Positions 1-13,005 of a DNA stretch of 64,000 bases are shown one piece after another. Origin of the DNA: Leptobrachium leishanense (taxonomy: Eukaryota > Chordata > Amphibia > Anura > Megophryidae); NCBI GenBank assembly GCA_009667805.1, contig CM019063.1:411656626-411720625 (forward strand), in the 5' to 3' direction. The notes under the pieces were generated by a model that had not been told where the DNA came from, ran no database searches, and worked only from the letters and a program-made list of their open reading frames with translations. Both the position numbers and the translations under genes were made by a program. Each line of letters begins with the position of its first letter. Positions within the stretch are counted from its first letter, which is position 1.

Positions 1-1240
1 CCCCCACACACACCTCTGCAACCCACACACACCTCCTGCAAACCCCCGTACACATGCACCTCCTGCAACCCCCACACACACCTCCTGCAACCACCCTCAC
101 GCCTCCAGCAAACCCCCCACACACACCTCCTGCAAACCCCCCACACACACCTCTGCAACCCACACACACCTCCTGCACCCTCCTGCAACCCCCACACACC
201 TCCTGCAAACCCCCACACACACCTCCTGCAACCCCCCACACACACCTCCTGCAACCCCCCTACACACACCTCCTGCACCCTCCTGCAACCCCCCCTCACA
301 CACACCTCCTGCAAACCCCCAACGCGCACATGCTCCTCCTGCAACCCCCCACGCACCTCCTGCAACCCCCCACGCACCTCCTGCAACCCCCACACACACC
401 TCCTGCAACCCCCACACACACACCTCCTGCACCCTCCTGCAACCCCCCACACAAACACACCTCCTGCAACCCCCACACACACACACACACCTCCTGCAAC
501 CCCCCTACACGCACCTCCTGCAACCCCCCTACACGCACCTCCTGCAACCCCCCTACACACACCTCCTGCAAACCCCCCACACACACCTCCTGCAAACCCC
601 CCACACACAACTCCTGCAACCTCCCCCACACACGCCTCCTGCAACCCCCCACACAAACACACCTCCTGCAACCCACCCCCACACACACACACCTCCTGCA
701 ACCCCCCACACACGCTCCTCCTGCAACCCCCCTACACGCACCTCCTGCAAACCCCCCTCACACACACCTCCTGCAACCCCCCTACACGCACCTCCTGCAA
801 CCCCCCTACACGCACCTCCTGCAACCCCCCTACACGCACCTCCTGCAACCCCCCCCCCACACACACCTCCTGCAACCCCCCCACACACCTCCTGCAACCC
901 CCCCCCACACACACCTCCTGCAACCCCCCCACACACACCTCCTGCAAATCCCCCCACACACCTCCTGAAAACCCCCCCACACGCACACCTCCTGCAAACC
1001 CCCACATGCACACACCTCCTGCAACCCCCCACGCACCTCCTGCAACCCCCCTACACGCACCTCCTGCAACCCCCCTACACGCACCTCCTGCAACCCCCCT
1101 ACACGCACCTCCTGCAACTCCCACACGCACCTCCTGCAACTCCCACACACACCTCCTGCAACTCCCACACACATCCTGCAACTCCCACACCCACACCTCC
1201 TGCAACACCCCCACACACACCACCCCTGCAACAATCCCCC
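1..1240. repeat. C-rich minisatellite, unit about 21-24 bp
   Basis: A tandem array of a unit built from CACCTCCTGCAACCCCC plus a short CA run, repeated dozens of times with small length changes in the C and CA runs. The G-poor strand leaves long open frames on both strands (for example 54-968 plus and 830-1513 minus). These are by-products of the period and not genes. The array starts before the window. Confidence 0.95.
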
Positions 1241-1923
1241 GATATCACCTTCTGCACCCCCACTGCTCCCGCAACCCCCGATATCACTTTCTGCACTTCC
1301 ACTGCCCTCGCAACCCCTGCAACCCCCGTTACCACCTTCTGCACCCCCGCAACCCCCAATACCACCTTCAGCACCCTCACTGTCCCTCAACCCCCCAATA
1401 CCACATTCTGCACCCTCACTGCCCCTCAACCCCCCAATACCACCTTCTGCACCCCACTGCCCCCGCAACCCCAAAACCACTGATAAATAAAAACCATAAA
1501 CAGACAAAAACAAATTTCCCTATTATAATTACCATAAATGGAATTTCAATAAACTGTTTTTCTTATAGCAAACAAGGCAACAGCTGCGCGTAACACTGAT
1601 CAGTGGAGATCTGGGAGAAAGAGGGGAGAAAGGATGGGTGTCGGGTGGAGACCACAACCCTGCATCAGAGCAAACCCCTATAAATCATAATTGAATCACA
1701 GGACATCCATATATTCATCCAAAATATTAAAATCTAACAACCACCTTCTGTGCCCACACTGCCCCCGCATCCCCCAATACCACCTTCTGCGCCCCTACTG
1801 GTCTGCAACCTCCCCAATACTAACTTCTGTGCTCCCACTGCCTGCGAACCTCCCCCAATACCACCTTCTGCATCCCCACTACCCCCACAACCCCCCTAGT
1901 ACCACCTTCTGCATCCCCACTGC
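1240..1923. repeat. Degenerate minisatellite, unit about 31-33 bp
   Basis: A second, more diverged array follows, with the recurring core AATACCACCTTCTGCACCC and a CACTGCCCC spacer. It is clear at 1240-1475 and 1741-1923. A few more units reappear at about 3992-4060, on the far side of the hAT element at 1924-3991, so the hAT landed inside the array. Bases 1476-1740 between the blocks show no recognisable feature. Confidence 0.8.
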
Positions 1924-2009
1924 CAGGGCCGGACTGGGAATGAAAAGCAGCCCTGGAAATTTTAGACCAGTCTGATATTGTGATAACTGCAAACGAAAAG
2001 GAAACCTAT

Positions 2010-2575
2010 AATTCGTGTACAGCAATAAAACTCACGCTCATGCACACCGTACATTACTGTGAGTTTTATTGCTGTGGAGCTCTGTGATACGCTCATACAC
2101 ACCACACAATACTGTGAAACTCTGTGATGCACTCATACACACAGCACAATACTGTGAGTTTTATTGCTGTGGAGCTCTGTGATACGCTCATACACACAGC
2201 ACAATACTATGCATTTTATTGCTGTGGAGCTCTGTGATGCGCTCATACACATTGCTGTGAGTTTTATTGCTGTGGAGCTCTAGGATACACTCAAACACTG
2301 CATATTACTGTATCACAGAGCTGCACAGCAATAAAACTCACAGTAATGTGCGGTGTGTATGAGCGTATTACAGAGCTCCACAGCAATAAAACTCACAGTA
2401 CTGTGCATTGTGTATCACAGAGCTTCACAGCAGTAAAACTCACACTCATACACACCGCACATTACTGTATCACAGAGCTCCACAGCAATAAAACTCACAA
2501 TAATGTGCCTGTATCACAGAGCTCCACAGCAATAAAACTCACAATAATGTGCGGTGTGTATGAGAGTATCACATG
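2010..2575. repeat. Dispersed about 55-bp satellite, alternating orientation
   Basis: Units contain CAGCAATAAAACTCACAGTA followed by a TGTGTATGAGCGTATCACAGAGCTC-like stretch. Units before about 2300 are in one orientation and those after are mostly in the other, so the region can fold on itself. The same unit occurs at 13855-14040, 19575-19665, 55260-55380 and 56540-56600. Confidence 0.8.
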
Positions 2576-2599
2576 TAGACAAGCATATTTTGTAGTGGT

Positions 2600-3205
2600 T
2601 TGCAGGCAGTGTGTGTATATACATATATTTATAATGCTTGTATATATATATTGCCTGTGTATATAAAGTCTGCCTGGCTCTAATTAATGACCATGTATAA
2701 TAAATGCCTGCAAAACCTCTACAAGTGTGTGTGTGTGTATGTATATATATATATATATATATGTGTGTGCTTATTTCTATATAATTCCCCTCTATACAAA
2801 TATAATAAATGCATATGTATTTGTATAAATAGAGGGGCATTATATAGAAATAAACACACACACTATCAGGATTATTCAGAGAGTGTGAAAAGCAGGAGAA
2901 TGACTGGAGAATGAAAAATTCTAGGCCAAAATAGCCAAACCAGAAAAATTCTCCCTTTTATCTCACTTTCCAAATTGGCTATTTTGACCTAGAATTTTTC
3001 ATTCTCCAGTCATTCTCCTGATTTTCACGCTCTCTGAATAACCCTGTATATATATATATATATATATAACTTGTAGAGGTTTTTCAGGCATTTATTATAC
3101 ATGGTCATTAATTAGAGCCAGGCAGACTTTATATGTACAGGCATTATAAATATATACAGACATGCAGGCATAGTAACACAAGCAGATATATGCAGGCAGA
3201 TATTT
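2600..3205. repeat. Inverted repeat arms around a nested MITE
   Basis: Sequence at about 2640-2830 (containing GCCTGGCTCTAATTAATGAC) returns in reverse complement at about 3065-3180. The MITE at 2867-3046 and TA runs lie between the arms. The whole can form a long hairpin inside the hAT element. Confidence 0.7.
2867..3046. mobile_element. Foldback MITE, 3-bp target duplication TAT
   Basis: A 180-bp near-perfect palindrome begins CAGGATTATTCAGAGAG and ends CTCTCTGAATAACCCTG. It is flanked by TAT on both sides. The same family is at 41590-41770 in TDO2 intron 2, and a longer member with a different interior is at 48707-49392. A 3-bp duplication fits the PIF/Harbinger group, but no transposase is available to confirm this. 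Confidence 0.75.
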
Positions 3206-4060
3206 TATTGAAAGGGCATTCTTTCAGATTTCTCACCCTGTCCTGGGGAACTTCTTGCAGCCAGGACACTGAAAAGCTCAGAACAGCCTCCTGCTTCTCT
3301 CCAGGGACATAATTCTCTGATCGCTGACCCGGAACTCACGCTGGGCAGAGGCTCTGTGTATCTGACAGCAGCACAGCGACGGAATGGATGGGAACGGGTG
3401 CCAGTTTGAGGAGGGGAAAAAAACCTTCTGTGATCTACAGAAGGGCTTCAAGCATACTGCAGGTGGCCACAGGCGATGTGCAGGAGACAAGTGTGGCCCG
3501 AAATTGCACCATCTATGAAGCCGCATCCTAAGGCAACTGTCTGACTTGTCTTAGGATGCGCAGGGCCTGTTCTTCTGTGGTCCTGCCTCCTCGGCTCCTT
3601 TGCCTGTCCTCCTGCTCCAATTTGAGAGCAGCCGCCCGGAATGGGAACAAAATGTAGCAGGGAAGCCAAGCACCAGGAGCCTGCAACAGGCGTTGTTGCC
3701 TCCTCCGATATGTCTGACACGTGGAGACATCGTGCACTTCTACGCGTATCACATGGTAGGTGAAGGGGCGGCGCCAATACAGTGTGCCGTTCCCAACCTT
3801 GTGTTCTGGATCTGAGAGGCATGTGCGGCTGCAGGGGCTGTCAAGGACAAGACCATCGGCGGCCAGTGACAATGTGTACCCATGCCGGCCCCAGCAACCC
3901 GCCGGCTCTCAATTCTAATGCAAAAGCGGCCCAAAAAATAGGTAGCCTACCGGGATTCCTCCCGGTATCCCGGTAGGCCAGTCCGGCCCTGCCCATTGCC
4001 CCTGCAACTTCCCAATACCAACTTCTGCACCCTCAATGCCCTTGCAACCCCCCAATGGAG

Positions 4061-5200
4061 CGCAGAGCAGCCAGATACCGGGGTGCGCCGAGAGCAGCCA
4101 GATCCTAAACAATAGACTGCCCTCTGGGCAGGCTTAACACCTAGTATATTATAAAGTTTATCTGGTGAAATGCATACAACCCGAGTTGCTAGCAGAAAGA
4201 TCCAGTATTAGAATGTTTTTGATGTGCATAGAATGATAAAAGGATTAAACATTTTTAGGAGAATTGCAACTGATGTTTTAGAGAGAGGACGGGAAAAAAA
4301 AACTGTCCGTATGTGCAAAAGTGGTTCCTGTTGCTTTATATGTATGGCAGGCAAGACTGGACAATCCCAATTCATTACTACGAACCGTTTAGCCCTCATA
4401 CATGCGACTGCTGGCTGAGGGTCATCAGCATTTCCACACAAGGGTCACATTGCTCCGTATATATAGATCTTGCTTTGAAGAGCAAAGTCTTCACGCTGAT
4501 TGTATTTTCACATGGCTAATTATTTAAACTTCTTTAGAAATCACAGTGCTAGGCTCTGGTTATTAAAAGACATGGCTATCAATTCCTTAACTTTAGTGCC
4601 AAACAAAAAAAAAAAGTCCCTAGGTAACAGTCCTTTAAAAACACACAAGGACGCCACCCCCCCCCAAAAAAAATATAAAAATAAAATAAGTCCGTCTAAA
4701 TTAAACTCAAATCACATTCGTCTGCCTGAAATGACATGGAGCAACGTAGAAAGGTGCAGAGACAAACTCTGGAGTAATCAATCCCATATGTGTAAGAAAT
4801 TAATACGGTTCCAGCGGTCATACGGATCGGGTACAATTTTCTATTTTATACGTTTTTCTTTTAAAGGATGCCAGCCAAAACTATGCAATAAGTAATTTTA
4901 GGATCAGTGATTTGCCCAAGATAAATGCTAAACTTATACTTAAGAAAATGTGAAACCGTAACTGAAGCAATATTTATTTAAATGCTTTCTCCCACTCAAT
5001 GTTTTTCTGCACAAGCAGTACCCACAACACACTCCACATCCGAGCGATACAGCAAACCGTGCTGCCTATTACCTATGTGCAGTACAAATATTAAGTCCCT
5101 TGTCCACTCCACACACCCCACTGAGCACTCACAGCTTTTAGCAACAGCATGTGCATCAGAAAAGGTTTCATAATATAAAGGACATATTCCCTGCCCACCG
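4061..5200. other. No recognisable gene or element
   Basis: AT-rich sequence with short open frames only. I see no splice-supported exon, no terminal repeats and no transposon protein similarity. Confidence 0.5.
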
Positions 5201-5209
5201 AATGCTGTG

Positions 5210-5345
5210 TAAGTCAAGGGTAGCAATGTTTTGGAACTATATCTCCCATGATGCTCAGCCACTCACCAGGTTGACTGAGCATCAAAGGAGCCATAGCTCC
5301 AAAACACGTGGACGGCCAAGGTTGCAGAAACCAGGACTACAGTAA
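5210..5345. mobile_element. Probable MITE fragment with ATGATGCTCAGCC core
   Basis: The stretch around GGAACTATATCTCCCATGATG, with the inverted partner GAGCCATAGCTCCAAAAC, resembles a MITE whose better copy is at 38790-38935. Ends and target duplication are not resolved. Confidence 0.4.
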
Positions 5346-5623
5346 CGAGGTAAGGTCTATGGATTGTTAAGCGTGTGAGCCGGGCAAACACCCCAAATCC
5401 ATTTGTAGTCTTTCAGTCATAAATCCAGGACTTCTAAACATGTCACATTCCTAGAAACAAGATTCATTTATGACATCTTAAACTCCATACATTTTCTGCT
5501 GCCTGATCTTTTTTTTGGGGGGGGGGGGGGCAGTTTTCGTACAAATGATTTTCACCCTTATTTCATTCATCTTCTACGGAGGTGCCATTGGCACAACTAC
5601 CATTTCTAACGTACTAACTTTAA

Positions 5624-6018
5624 GGCTAAGGTCAGACGAAAAGCAGTTTTAACGTGCGTTTAACCGCACTAAATCACAGCCGTGCTATCAGCAAATGACG
5701 TCCAATGCGGGGCTGCATATGAAGAACGGCCGCACAAAAGTGCGGCCGCGCAACGCAAGTGGCAAACGAACGCATTTTTTCGAGAACGTCAAACCGCTAG
5801 TACTGATGTACAGATGATGGGAGACGTCAGACGCTGCACACGTCCGGCCAACATAACGTCCAGACGCAAAAAGGGTTTTATTGATGATCCGTACAAAATC
5901 ACGGACGAAAATGCGCATCGTATGACCGCTATTGCGTACTCCGTAAAAAAATACGTCCATTCGTTCGAATGCACTTTTTCACGGACAACGCGAAAAATGC
6001 GTTAGTCTGACCCTAGCC
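5624..6018. mobile_element. Harbinger-like MITE, TAA target duplication
   Basis: Starts GGCTAAGGTCAGACG, ends CGTTAGTCTGACCCTAGCC, and is flanked by TAA on both sides (5621-5623, 6019-6021). The 395-bp interior is rich in ACG/CGT and codes for nothing. The 3-bp TWA-type target duplication fits PIF/Harbinger. Related copies are at 6335-6710, 27261-29888 and 33376-33762. Confidence 0.8.
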
Positions 6019-6025
6019 TAAGCCA

Positions 6026-6330
6026 GGAATTGGCAACCTTGGCCCTCCAGGTGCCCCGAACAACACCTTCATGAGACTCTGCCAGTCTTGATTGGCCCAG
6101 CTTCATGGGATACGTTGTCCCAAAACTCCTGGGGGGCAAAGGCTGCTTAAACCTTCATTATGCAGTGTAACACAATTTTTGAATAATTTCATTTCCTCCT
6201 AATCACGTGCAGCAAGTTTATAAAAATAAAAAAAAGATAAAAATTTAAAGATTGTGCACCCCAATATCTTTTTATTTAATCAAACTAGGACACAGACCTA
6301 TAGGAGGCCGTTCATTTATACTGCACGACA
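6026..6330. other. Intergenic; possible MITE remnant at 6026-6140
   Basis: The sequence at 6026-6140 (GGCAACCTTGGCCCTCCAGG then GCTTCATGGGATACG) resembles the end regions of the MITE at 38790-38935. The rest is AT-rich with nothing recognisable. Confidence 0.35.
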
Positions 6331-6334
6331 CTTA

Positions 6335-6710
6335 GGCTGGGGTCAGACGAGCGTAGTGTTCACGTCCGTGATTGCACCTAAAAGTACGTCCGTGATAGCA
6401 TGAAAGAAAGTCCATTGGAGCCTGACACATGAAGTACGTCCGCACTGAACTGCGGACGCACAACGGCCGCGGCAAACGGACGCAAGGCAGGCAAGAACGT
6501 ACAACCCCTAGAACGGCCGCACAAAGTGCGCTGCGTCCGCAACGTCCGCATAGCTTTGTGTGTGAGTGATGGAACGTGGTCAGACGGACTGCATTTATAC
6601 GTCCAGCATTTTTCACGGACAAAATGGTCACTACTGCGACTTCTGTACTGACGTACGCCCGTGTGCACGGACGTACAGTCCGTAGAAATCACGCTCGTCT
6701 GACCCTAGCC
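6335..6710. mobile_element. Harbinger-like MITE, TTA target duplication
   Basis: Starts GGCTGGGGTCAGACGAGCG and ends CGCTCGTCTGACCCTAGCC, with TTA on both sides (6332-6334, 6711-6713). It is 376 bp long and its family interior is full of ACGTCCG motifs. Confidence 0.82.
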
Positions 6711-6718
6711 TTAGATTT

Positions 6719-6860
6719 ATAGTGTGTGTGTGTGTGCGTGTGATTGTGCAAGTGATTGTGTATGTGAGTGCAAGCGAGATACTGTGTGCCCGTGCGATAA
6801 TGTGTGCGAGTGAGTGATTGTACGTGTGCGATATTGTGTGAGAGTGTGTGTCAAGATGGA
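6719..6860. repeat. GT-rich simple repeat
   Basis: Runs of TG interspersed with GTGATTGTG-like variants form an imperfect microsatellite. Confidence 0.85.
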
Positions 6861-7518
6861 GAGAACAAAACTTTAAAGAAAAGTTGATCTATACATTGCG
6901 TGCAGCCAACACAATATAATAATGATACACAGGTGTTTCATGCATCACACACTATGAACTCTACTAGCAGGACGCTACGTAAATCACATGGGCTGCCAAG
7001 AAGTGTGCAGTGCAGCGCGTCTGTTAAATGAACAGATGTCCGAGCACTGTCCACTTTCTGAACAGTGCCTCAGAGGCACTGGAAGAGCAATGGAATAACT
7101 TGGACCAATAGGAAAGTGCCATTGGTCCAAGCCACTCAAAAAATGCCTGCATGGGAGGCAGGCCTCCCATGCATCGATTGACACAGGATAGTCATGTGCC
7201 TGTCCTGTCTCGCACAATCAGTGGGCGCGGGGGCTGTGCTCGGGGTGTGGGCTCAGTGTGACACTAGGCTGCCTGGAAGACGACGCAGAGATCCTGGGGA
7301 GCACTGAACAGCCAGATCCTGGGGAGCACTGAACCTACGTAACCTGTGTATATCATAATCTGGCTCTGATACTAGCCAGTTCCTCACCAGCCACTGACCT
7401 CACCGCACGTCTCTGATTTCTAGGGTTATTTGGGGAGAATATAGAGCTTCCCTCCTACAGAACTTAAAGAATAAAAGAGGAAGGAACCCAGCACTCCAGT
7501 CTGTTAAAAGACCAAGGC

Positions 7519-7642
7519 CAGTATTACAAAGCTGGTGCTAACTTAAACAGAGCTGTTGTAAACTTACCAGAGCCATTATAGTCTATGGAGTTGTTAAGTT
7601 TACAATAGCTCTGGTTAAGCTAGCACCAGCTTTGTAATACTG
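7519..7642. mobile_element. Small foldback MITE
   Basis: CAGTATTACAAAGCTGGTGC at the left is the reverse complement of GCACCAGCTTTGTAATACTG at the right, apart from one change. Both arms continue inward through AGAGCTGTTGTAAACTTA-like sequence. Further copies are at 22086-22209 (inside block copy B) and about 42832-42958 (TDO2 intron 2). Confidence 0.75.
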
Positions 7643-8020
7643 CCCAGTGTGTTGGTGTTAATGATGTTACAGCTGAAACATTGCTGCTAGTCCAATAAAC
7701 TGGTCTTTTTACAGATCGGAGTGCTAGGATCCTTCCTCTTTTTTTGAATTTCATGTTGAGTTAGGTTTGGCAGCTTTATAGTTCCTAGATCACCCATCTG
7801 ACCATGACCTGTGAGTCATATAATTGTCAGAGAGTGTAATGATATACACTGATGTACGCAATTTATCGATGGCATATGACTCAATTAAAAAAACAATATA
7901 TAAATATGCTTTTAAAAGAAAAAACTGTGCATTTATACAAATGATGACATCAGAGGTAAATTGGGCAATGACAACAGGAGTCTATTCACACAAGCCAAAC
8001 TGTAACCAGACTTCAATATT

Positions 8021-9026
8021 TGTAAGGAGCTGGTTCCGGGGTGGTAAAATTGAGCCCAATGTGCAATGATAGTTGCGGAGAATCGTAGATGTATAAAAAA
8101 GAGGGTTTATTAGGAAATCATAGAACATAAAAGGCAATAGATGAAGGGATTGGTAATACTGAAGGGAAGGGAGCACACTGAATAAACAGTAATAACTTTA
8201 ACTGAAGGCAAGACAGGACAACAATACTAAACTAAACTACGACAAAAGGGAAATATGTAGAAGCAGGGTTTTTGCAGGCAGAGGTTCCTGGGTCTGTAGA
8301 GGGTCCTGGAAATACAGAGCAACGGGCTCTGAGGATTCTGCAGGATGCAGGGCAGCGGGCTGAGGATTCTGCAGGATGCAGGACAGCGACCTCTGGAGAT
8401 CCTGGGGGATACAGGGCAGCAGGTTCCGAGGATTCGGCAGCGGGCTGAGGATTCTCCGAGATGCAGGGCAGCAGGTTCCGAGGACTCGGCAGCAGGTTCT
8501 GAGGATTCTGTAGGATGCAGGGCAGCGGATTCTGCGGGATGCAGGGCAGCAGGTTCTGAGGATTCTGTAGGATGCAGGGCAGCGGGCTGAGGATTCTGTA
8601 GGATGCAGGGCAGCGAATTCTGCGGGATGCAGGGCAGCAGGTTCTGAGGATTCTGTAGGATGCAGGGCAGCGGATTCTGCGGGATGCAGGGCAGCAGGTT
8701 CTGAGGATTCTGGAGGATGCAGGGCAGCGGGCTGAGGATTCTGTAGGATGCAGGGCACAGAGGAAGGGAATACTGGTGGAAACTAAATAGTTAGGGTCTA
8801 GGCAGATACAGGAGCAAGCGGTAGCTCCCTGTCAGCTTGGCATACACCAAGACAATGCAGAAGCATTGTGCCTTGGGAGTGGTTCCTTTTTGTAGAGGGG
8901 GAATAAGGATGCATTAGCCAGCACCTGGTTGCTGGATCAGCCTGATTTAGAGGGATTACCAGTCTCACCACAGGAAACTGGCTTGCCTCTAGGTTTCCTG
9001 CGGCGCTGGCGTCTCGGGGCATTACA
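8021..9026 (-). mobile_element. Solo LTR, 5-bp target duplication ATATT
   Basis: The insert begins TGTAAGG and ends CATTACA (TG...CA ends) and is flanked by ATATT at 8016-8020 and 9027-9031. The matching place in block copy B (22591-22595) has a single ATATT and no insert, which gives a clean empty site. A minus-strand AATAAA (TTTATT near 8106) suggests minus orientation. No internal region or second LTR is present, so I read it as a solo LTR. It contains the minisatellite at 8335-8757. Confidence 0.88.
8335..8757. repeat. Minisatellite inside the solo LTR
   Basis: Units of about 28-36 bp share GAGGATTCTG, GGATGCAGGGCAGC and a variable linker. They give matching repetitive frames on both strands, which are not genes. 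Confidence 0.9.
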
Positions 9027-9289
9027 ATATTAGAGGGAATCCCTTAGGCGCAACTATGTGGTATTCTACTTATTCGTATATGCAAGGAATGAATTAAAGA
9101 ACATTGATTATAACGTGAAAGTGATCGTGTTATCTAAACTTTTACCACGTGCAAAGATAGTGATTTGTTTATCCATGTTCTTATCCATAATTGTTCAACA
9201 TGGATGGAAATATTATTATGTATTTGTACTCATTCGGGTGTCCTAAAGACCACTTGAATTAATTTATCCATTGAGGATCAGAGTAGGTA

Positions 9290-10903
<1,614 letters not shown>

Positions 10904-11335
10904 TATATCAATTTGTTAAGGATAGCCTTATTTGTGCAATATCGGAGTATCATCTCTATTGGCAATCGGGGCAGTGACTTATTGATAACCATTAATCGAT
11001 TGGAAGAAAGGAAGTTGAGCTGTAAGATAGTGTAAAGAGAATCTTCTATAAATTATCTGAAACAGGAGATCACGTGTTAACTGTACCAATGGAGGAAGAA
11101 GGGGTTGAAACTTATTTTTTTGTCGTAACCAGGCTTCATGCTACTCTGCTTGTCTGAACAGGTTGCTGTCATAGGTGTCCACAGTGTGGGTACCTGCTAG
11201 GTCAGTTGGTCCAGCTAGAGCAACCTCTGGATGCCCCTGCTACATTTCTTGGATGTTCCTTGTGCGGTTCGTGATAAATGGCAAAAAAATTGACTGTTTA
11301 CTCTTGTTTACAATTTGTAATTAATGAATATTTTT

Positions 11336-13005
11336 TTTTTTTTTTTATATTTCAAATTTTTTTATTTTGCAACAAGTCATCAATATAATAGACATAGAAA
11401 GCATAGAACAGTATTCAACAAGGGAACAAATAGGGACACTCAAATAGGCATACGTCAGCATTATCAGAGAGGTGGTGGGATCAGCGGGCCAACAGCAGGT
11501 AGGGAATCTGTGTAGGCAAAAATAATTTAAAAAAAAAAAAAAAGATGGGGACTGCCCGTGAAAGGTGGCATCCCTGGCTCGCTCCAGAAATCCCGCAGGT
11601 AACTGAAGGCCATGGGAGAGGCCGCATGGCTGGGTGATCTGGGGCCAGAAGGAGTGGTCAGAGCCATGGTACCCACTCTAATGGCTCGCCCAGACCTACC
11701 CAGTGTCCCATACAAAAAAAAAAAAAAAAAGAAGGGGGGGAACAAGCGCGAACACAGAACCACCTCTCTGTAAGACAAGGTCCGCAAAAGAGTGTCCAGA
11801 GGGGGAGGGGTGTCCTCAAAAAGTGTCTCTGAATAGGCTAAGTGGGGGGTCATCTCAGAGGGGCAAGGTCTCAGAAGGGACTAACAGGGCAGCCAGTAAA
11901 GTGGGGAGTGCAGGTCATAAAGGGTGGACTAAGCAAGGTCCCTACGGGAGGGGGATGTCATCATGGTGAGGGGTGCCGTCAAAAATTGGGAATGATATGC
12001 AGCAGAGGATCGGTAGCCGTTAAGGAGAGGAGGACAGGGCCCTACTATAAAGAGTTAGCCAGTGTCCAGCAAAAAAAAAAAAAAACAAGACATTTAGCCC
12101 CCTCAGGGACAGCACCCAGCAGGAACATTCCAAATCTCCTCAGAGCGATGCACTCCGTGTTCGCAGCGATTCCAGCGACCGCCATACCCATCCAACGCCA
12201 TCCATCCAGCATGCCCGGAACCGGCGGCCCCTCCGGCGGCCTGCCATCTGAAGGAAGTGTGCCGCTCGGAATATCACTCGCAGCCTCCTGGATTCTCGGC
12301 CCCGTCGGGGCGACCAGGGCCTCTCCTGGCTGCGCCGAAGGCAGCAGCTTCGTCTCCGCAGGGATGACTGATGGCCGCGTCCCAGCAGCGCCGAACATAG
12401 GCCGAGGTCCCAGGGCTGCGTCTTCAGGAATCCGCTCATCCGCTACTGCAACCTCAGGGGACAGCGCCAGTCGCGGAGCTCCATCCGGAACTCCCCGCAG
12501 AGCCTCCAGAAAACCACGCAGGTCTCCCCGGGTGAGCGGCCGATCATCGTCGGAGGACAGGGAGTGTAGATAGCTATCCAGCCGCTGCAGCGCGGCACTC
12601 AGAGTCCCGGGAGGAGGGGGAAAGGCCACATCAGGGGAGGCATAATCGGCCCTGCAGCAGGGATCCACCGCCTGACAAAGCATCACCTCCAGTGTCAACC
12701 TCGATGTTGGGCGAGAAGGCAGCAGAGTAGAGGCCGCACCACACTCCAAGTCAGGCGCGCCAACTCCCAAAATGGCCACCGGCAGTAGGTTTCAAAGTAG
12801 GCCCAAAGCCACACGAGCACCCCTAATGTCCACCAAACGAAGCGAAGAGGCACAGGGTCAGATCAGCAGGGTGCCAGGCACATACCCCTTCAGCAGACAA
12901 TCAGCAGTCGACAGCGGGTCACACGGGTCAGCTTACAAACAGCAAAATCTCAGGAGCACATCCAAAGTGCGACCACACTCATCGACAGTCAGCTCCGCCC
13001 CCCCC
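11336..13005 (-). mobile_element. LINE-like insert with 16-bp target duplication
   Basis: The insert is flanked by ATTAATGAATATTTTT at 11320-11335 and 13006-13021. Block copy B has a single copy of this sequence near 23269, the empty site. A T-run at the left end is a poly-A tail on the minus strand, and the right end begins GGGGGGCGGAGC on that strand, as in full-length L1-type 5' ends. The size (about 1.67 kb) is far too small for a complete LINE. No reverse transcriptase is seen. Three more internal A-runs lie near 11528, 11715 and 12070. It is probably an internally deleted, non-autonomous element. Confidence 0.72.
12045..12779 (-). CDS. Uncharacterised ORF in the LINE-like insert
   Basis: A 244-residue frame on the strand of the insert starts about 230 bases from its 5' end. 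The protein is Pro, Ala, Gly and Arg rich, with an acidic-basic stretch near residues 70-100 (RLDSYLHSLSSDDDRPLTRG). It runs into the internal A-run near 12070, giving a Phe run near the C-terminus. Position and composition would suit a LINE ORF1 start, but I see no RRM, zinc knuckle or coiled coil that would settle it. It may simply be a GC-rich open frame in a 5' UTR. Confidence 0.35.
   Translation of the reverse strand: MAILGVGAPDLECGAASTLLPSRPTSRLTLEVMLCQAVDPCCRADYASPDVAFPPPPGTLSAALQRLDSYLHSLSSDDDRPLTRGDLRGFLEALRGVPDGAPRLALSPEVAVADERIPEDAALGPRPMFGAAGTRPSVIPAETKLLPSAQPGEALVAPTGPRIQEAASDIPSGTLPSDGRPPEGPPVPGMLDGWRWMGMAVAGIAANTECIALRRFGMFLLGAVPEGAKCLVFFFFCWTLANSL

Larger units (their letters stand above)
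1924..3991. mobile_element. Non-autonomous hAT element with 8-bp target duplication
   Basis: The ends are inverted repeats CAGGGCCGGACTGG (1924-1937) and CCAGTCCGGCCCTG (3978-3991). They are flanked by CCCACTGC (1916-1923) and CCCATTGC (3992-3999), an 8-bp target duplication with one mismatch, as expected of hAT transposons. No transposase is present. The interior holds satellite units in both orientations, a nested MITE (2867-3046) with inverted flanks, and a unique-looking segment 3220-3985. Parts of the same family make up both ends of the hAT at 50081-55472. Confidence 0.85.

Noticed and set aside
54..1513. Long open frames on both strands (up to 304 residues) in the first 1.5 kb
   Set aside because: They follow the minisatellite period, have no domain and exist in several phases and on both strands.
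7655..7700. Possible hammerhead around CAGCTGAAACATTGC in block copy A
   Set aside because: No CUGANGA box, no cleavage triplet in the right place and no closing stem I.
9058..9246. 62-residue frame identical in both block copies (also 22622-22810), and 69-residue frame at 13597-13806 and 23851-24060
   Set aside because: Identity reflects the recent block duplication. There is no recognisable domain or splice context.
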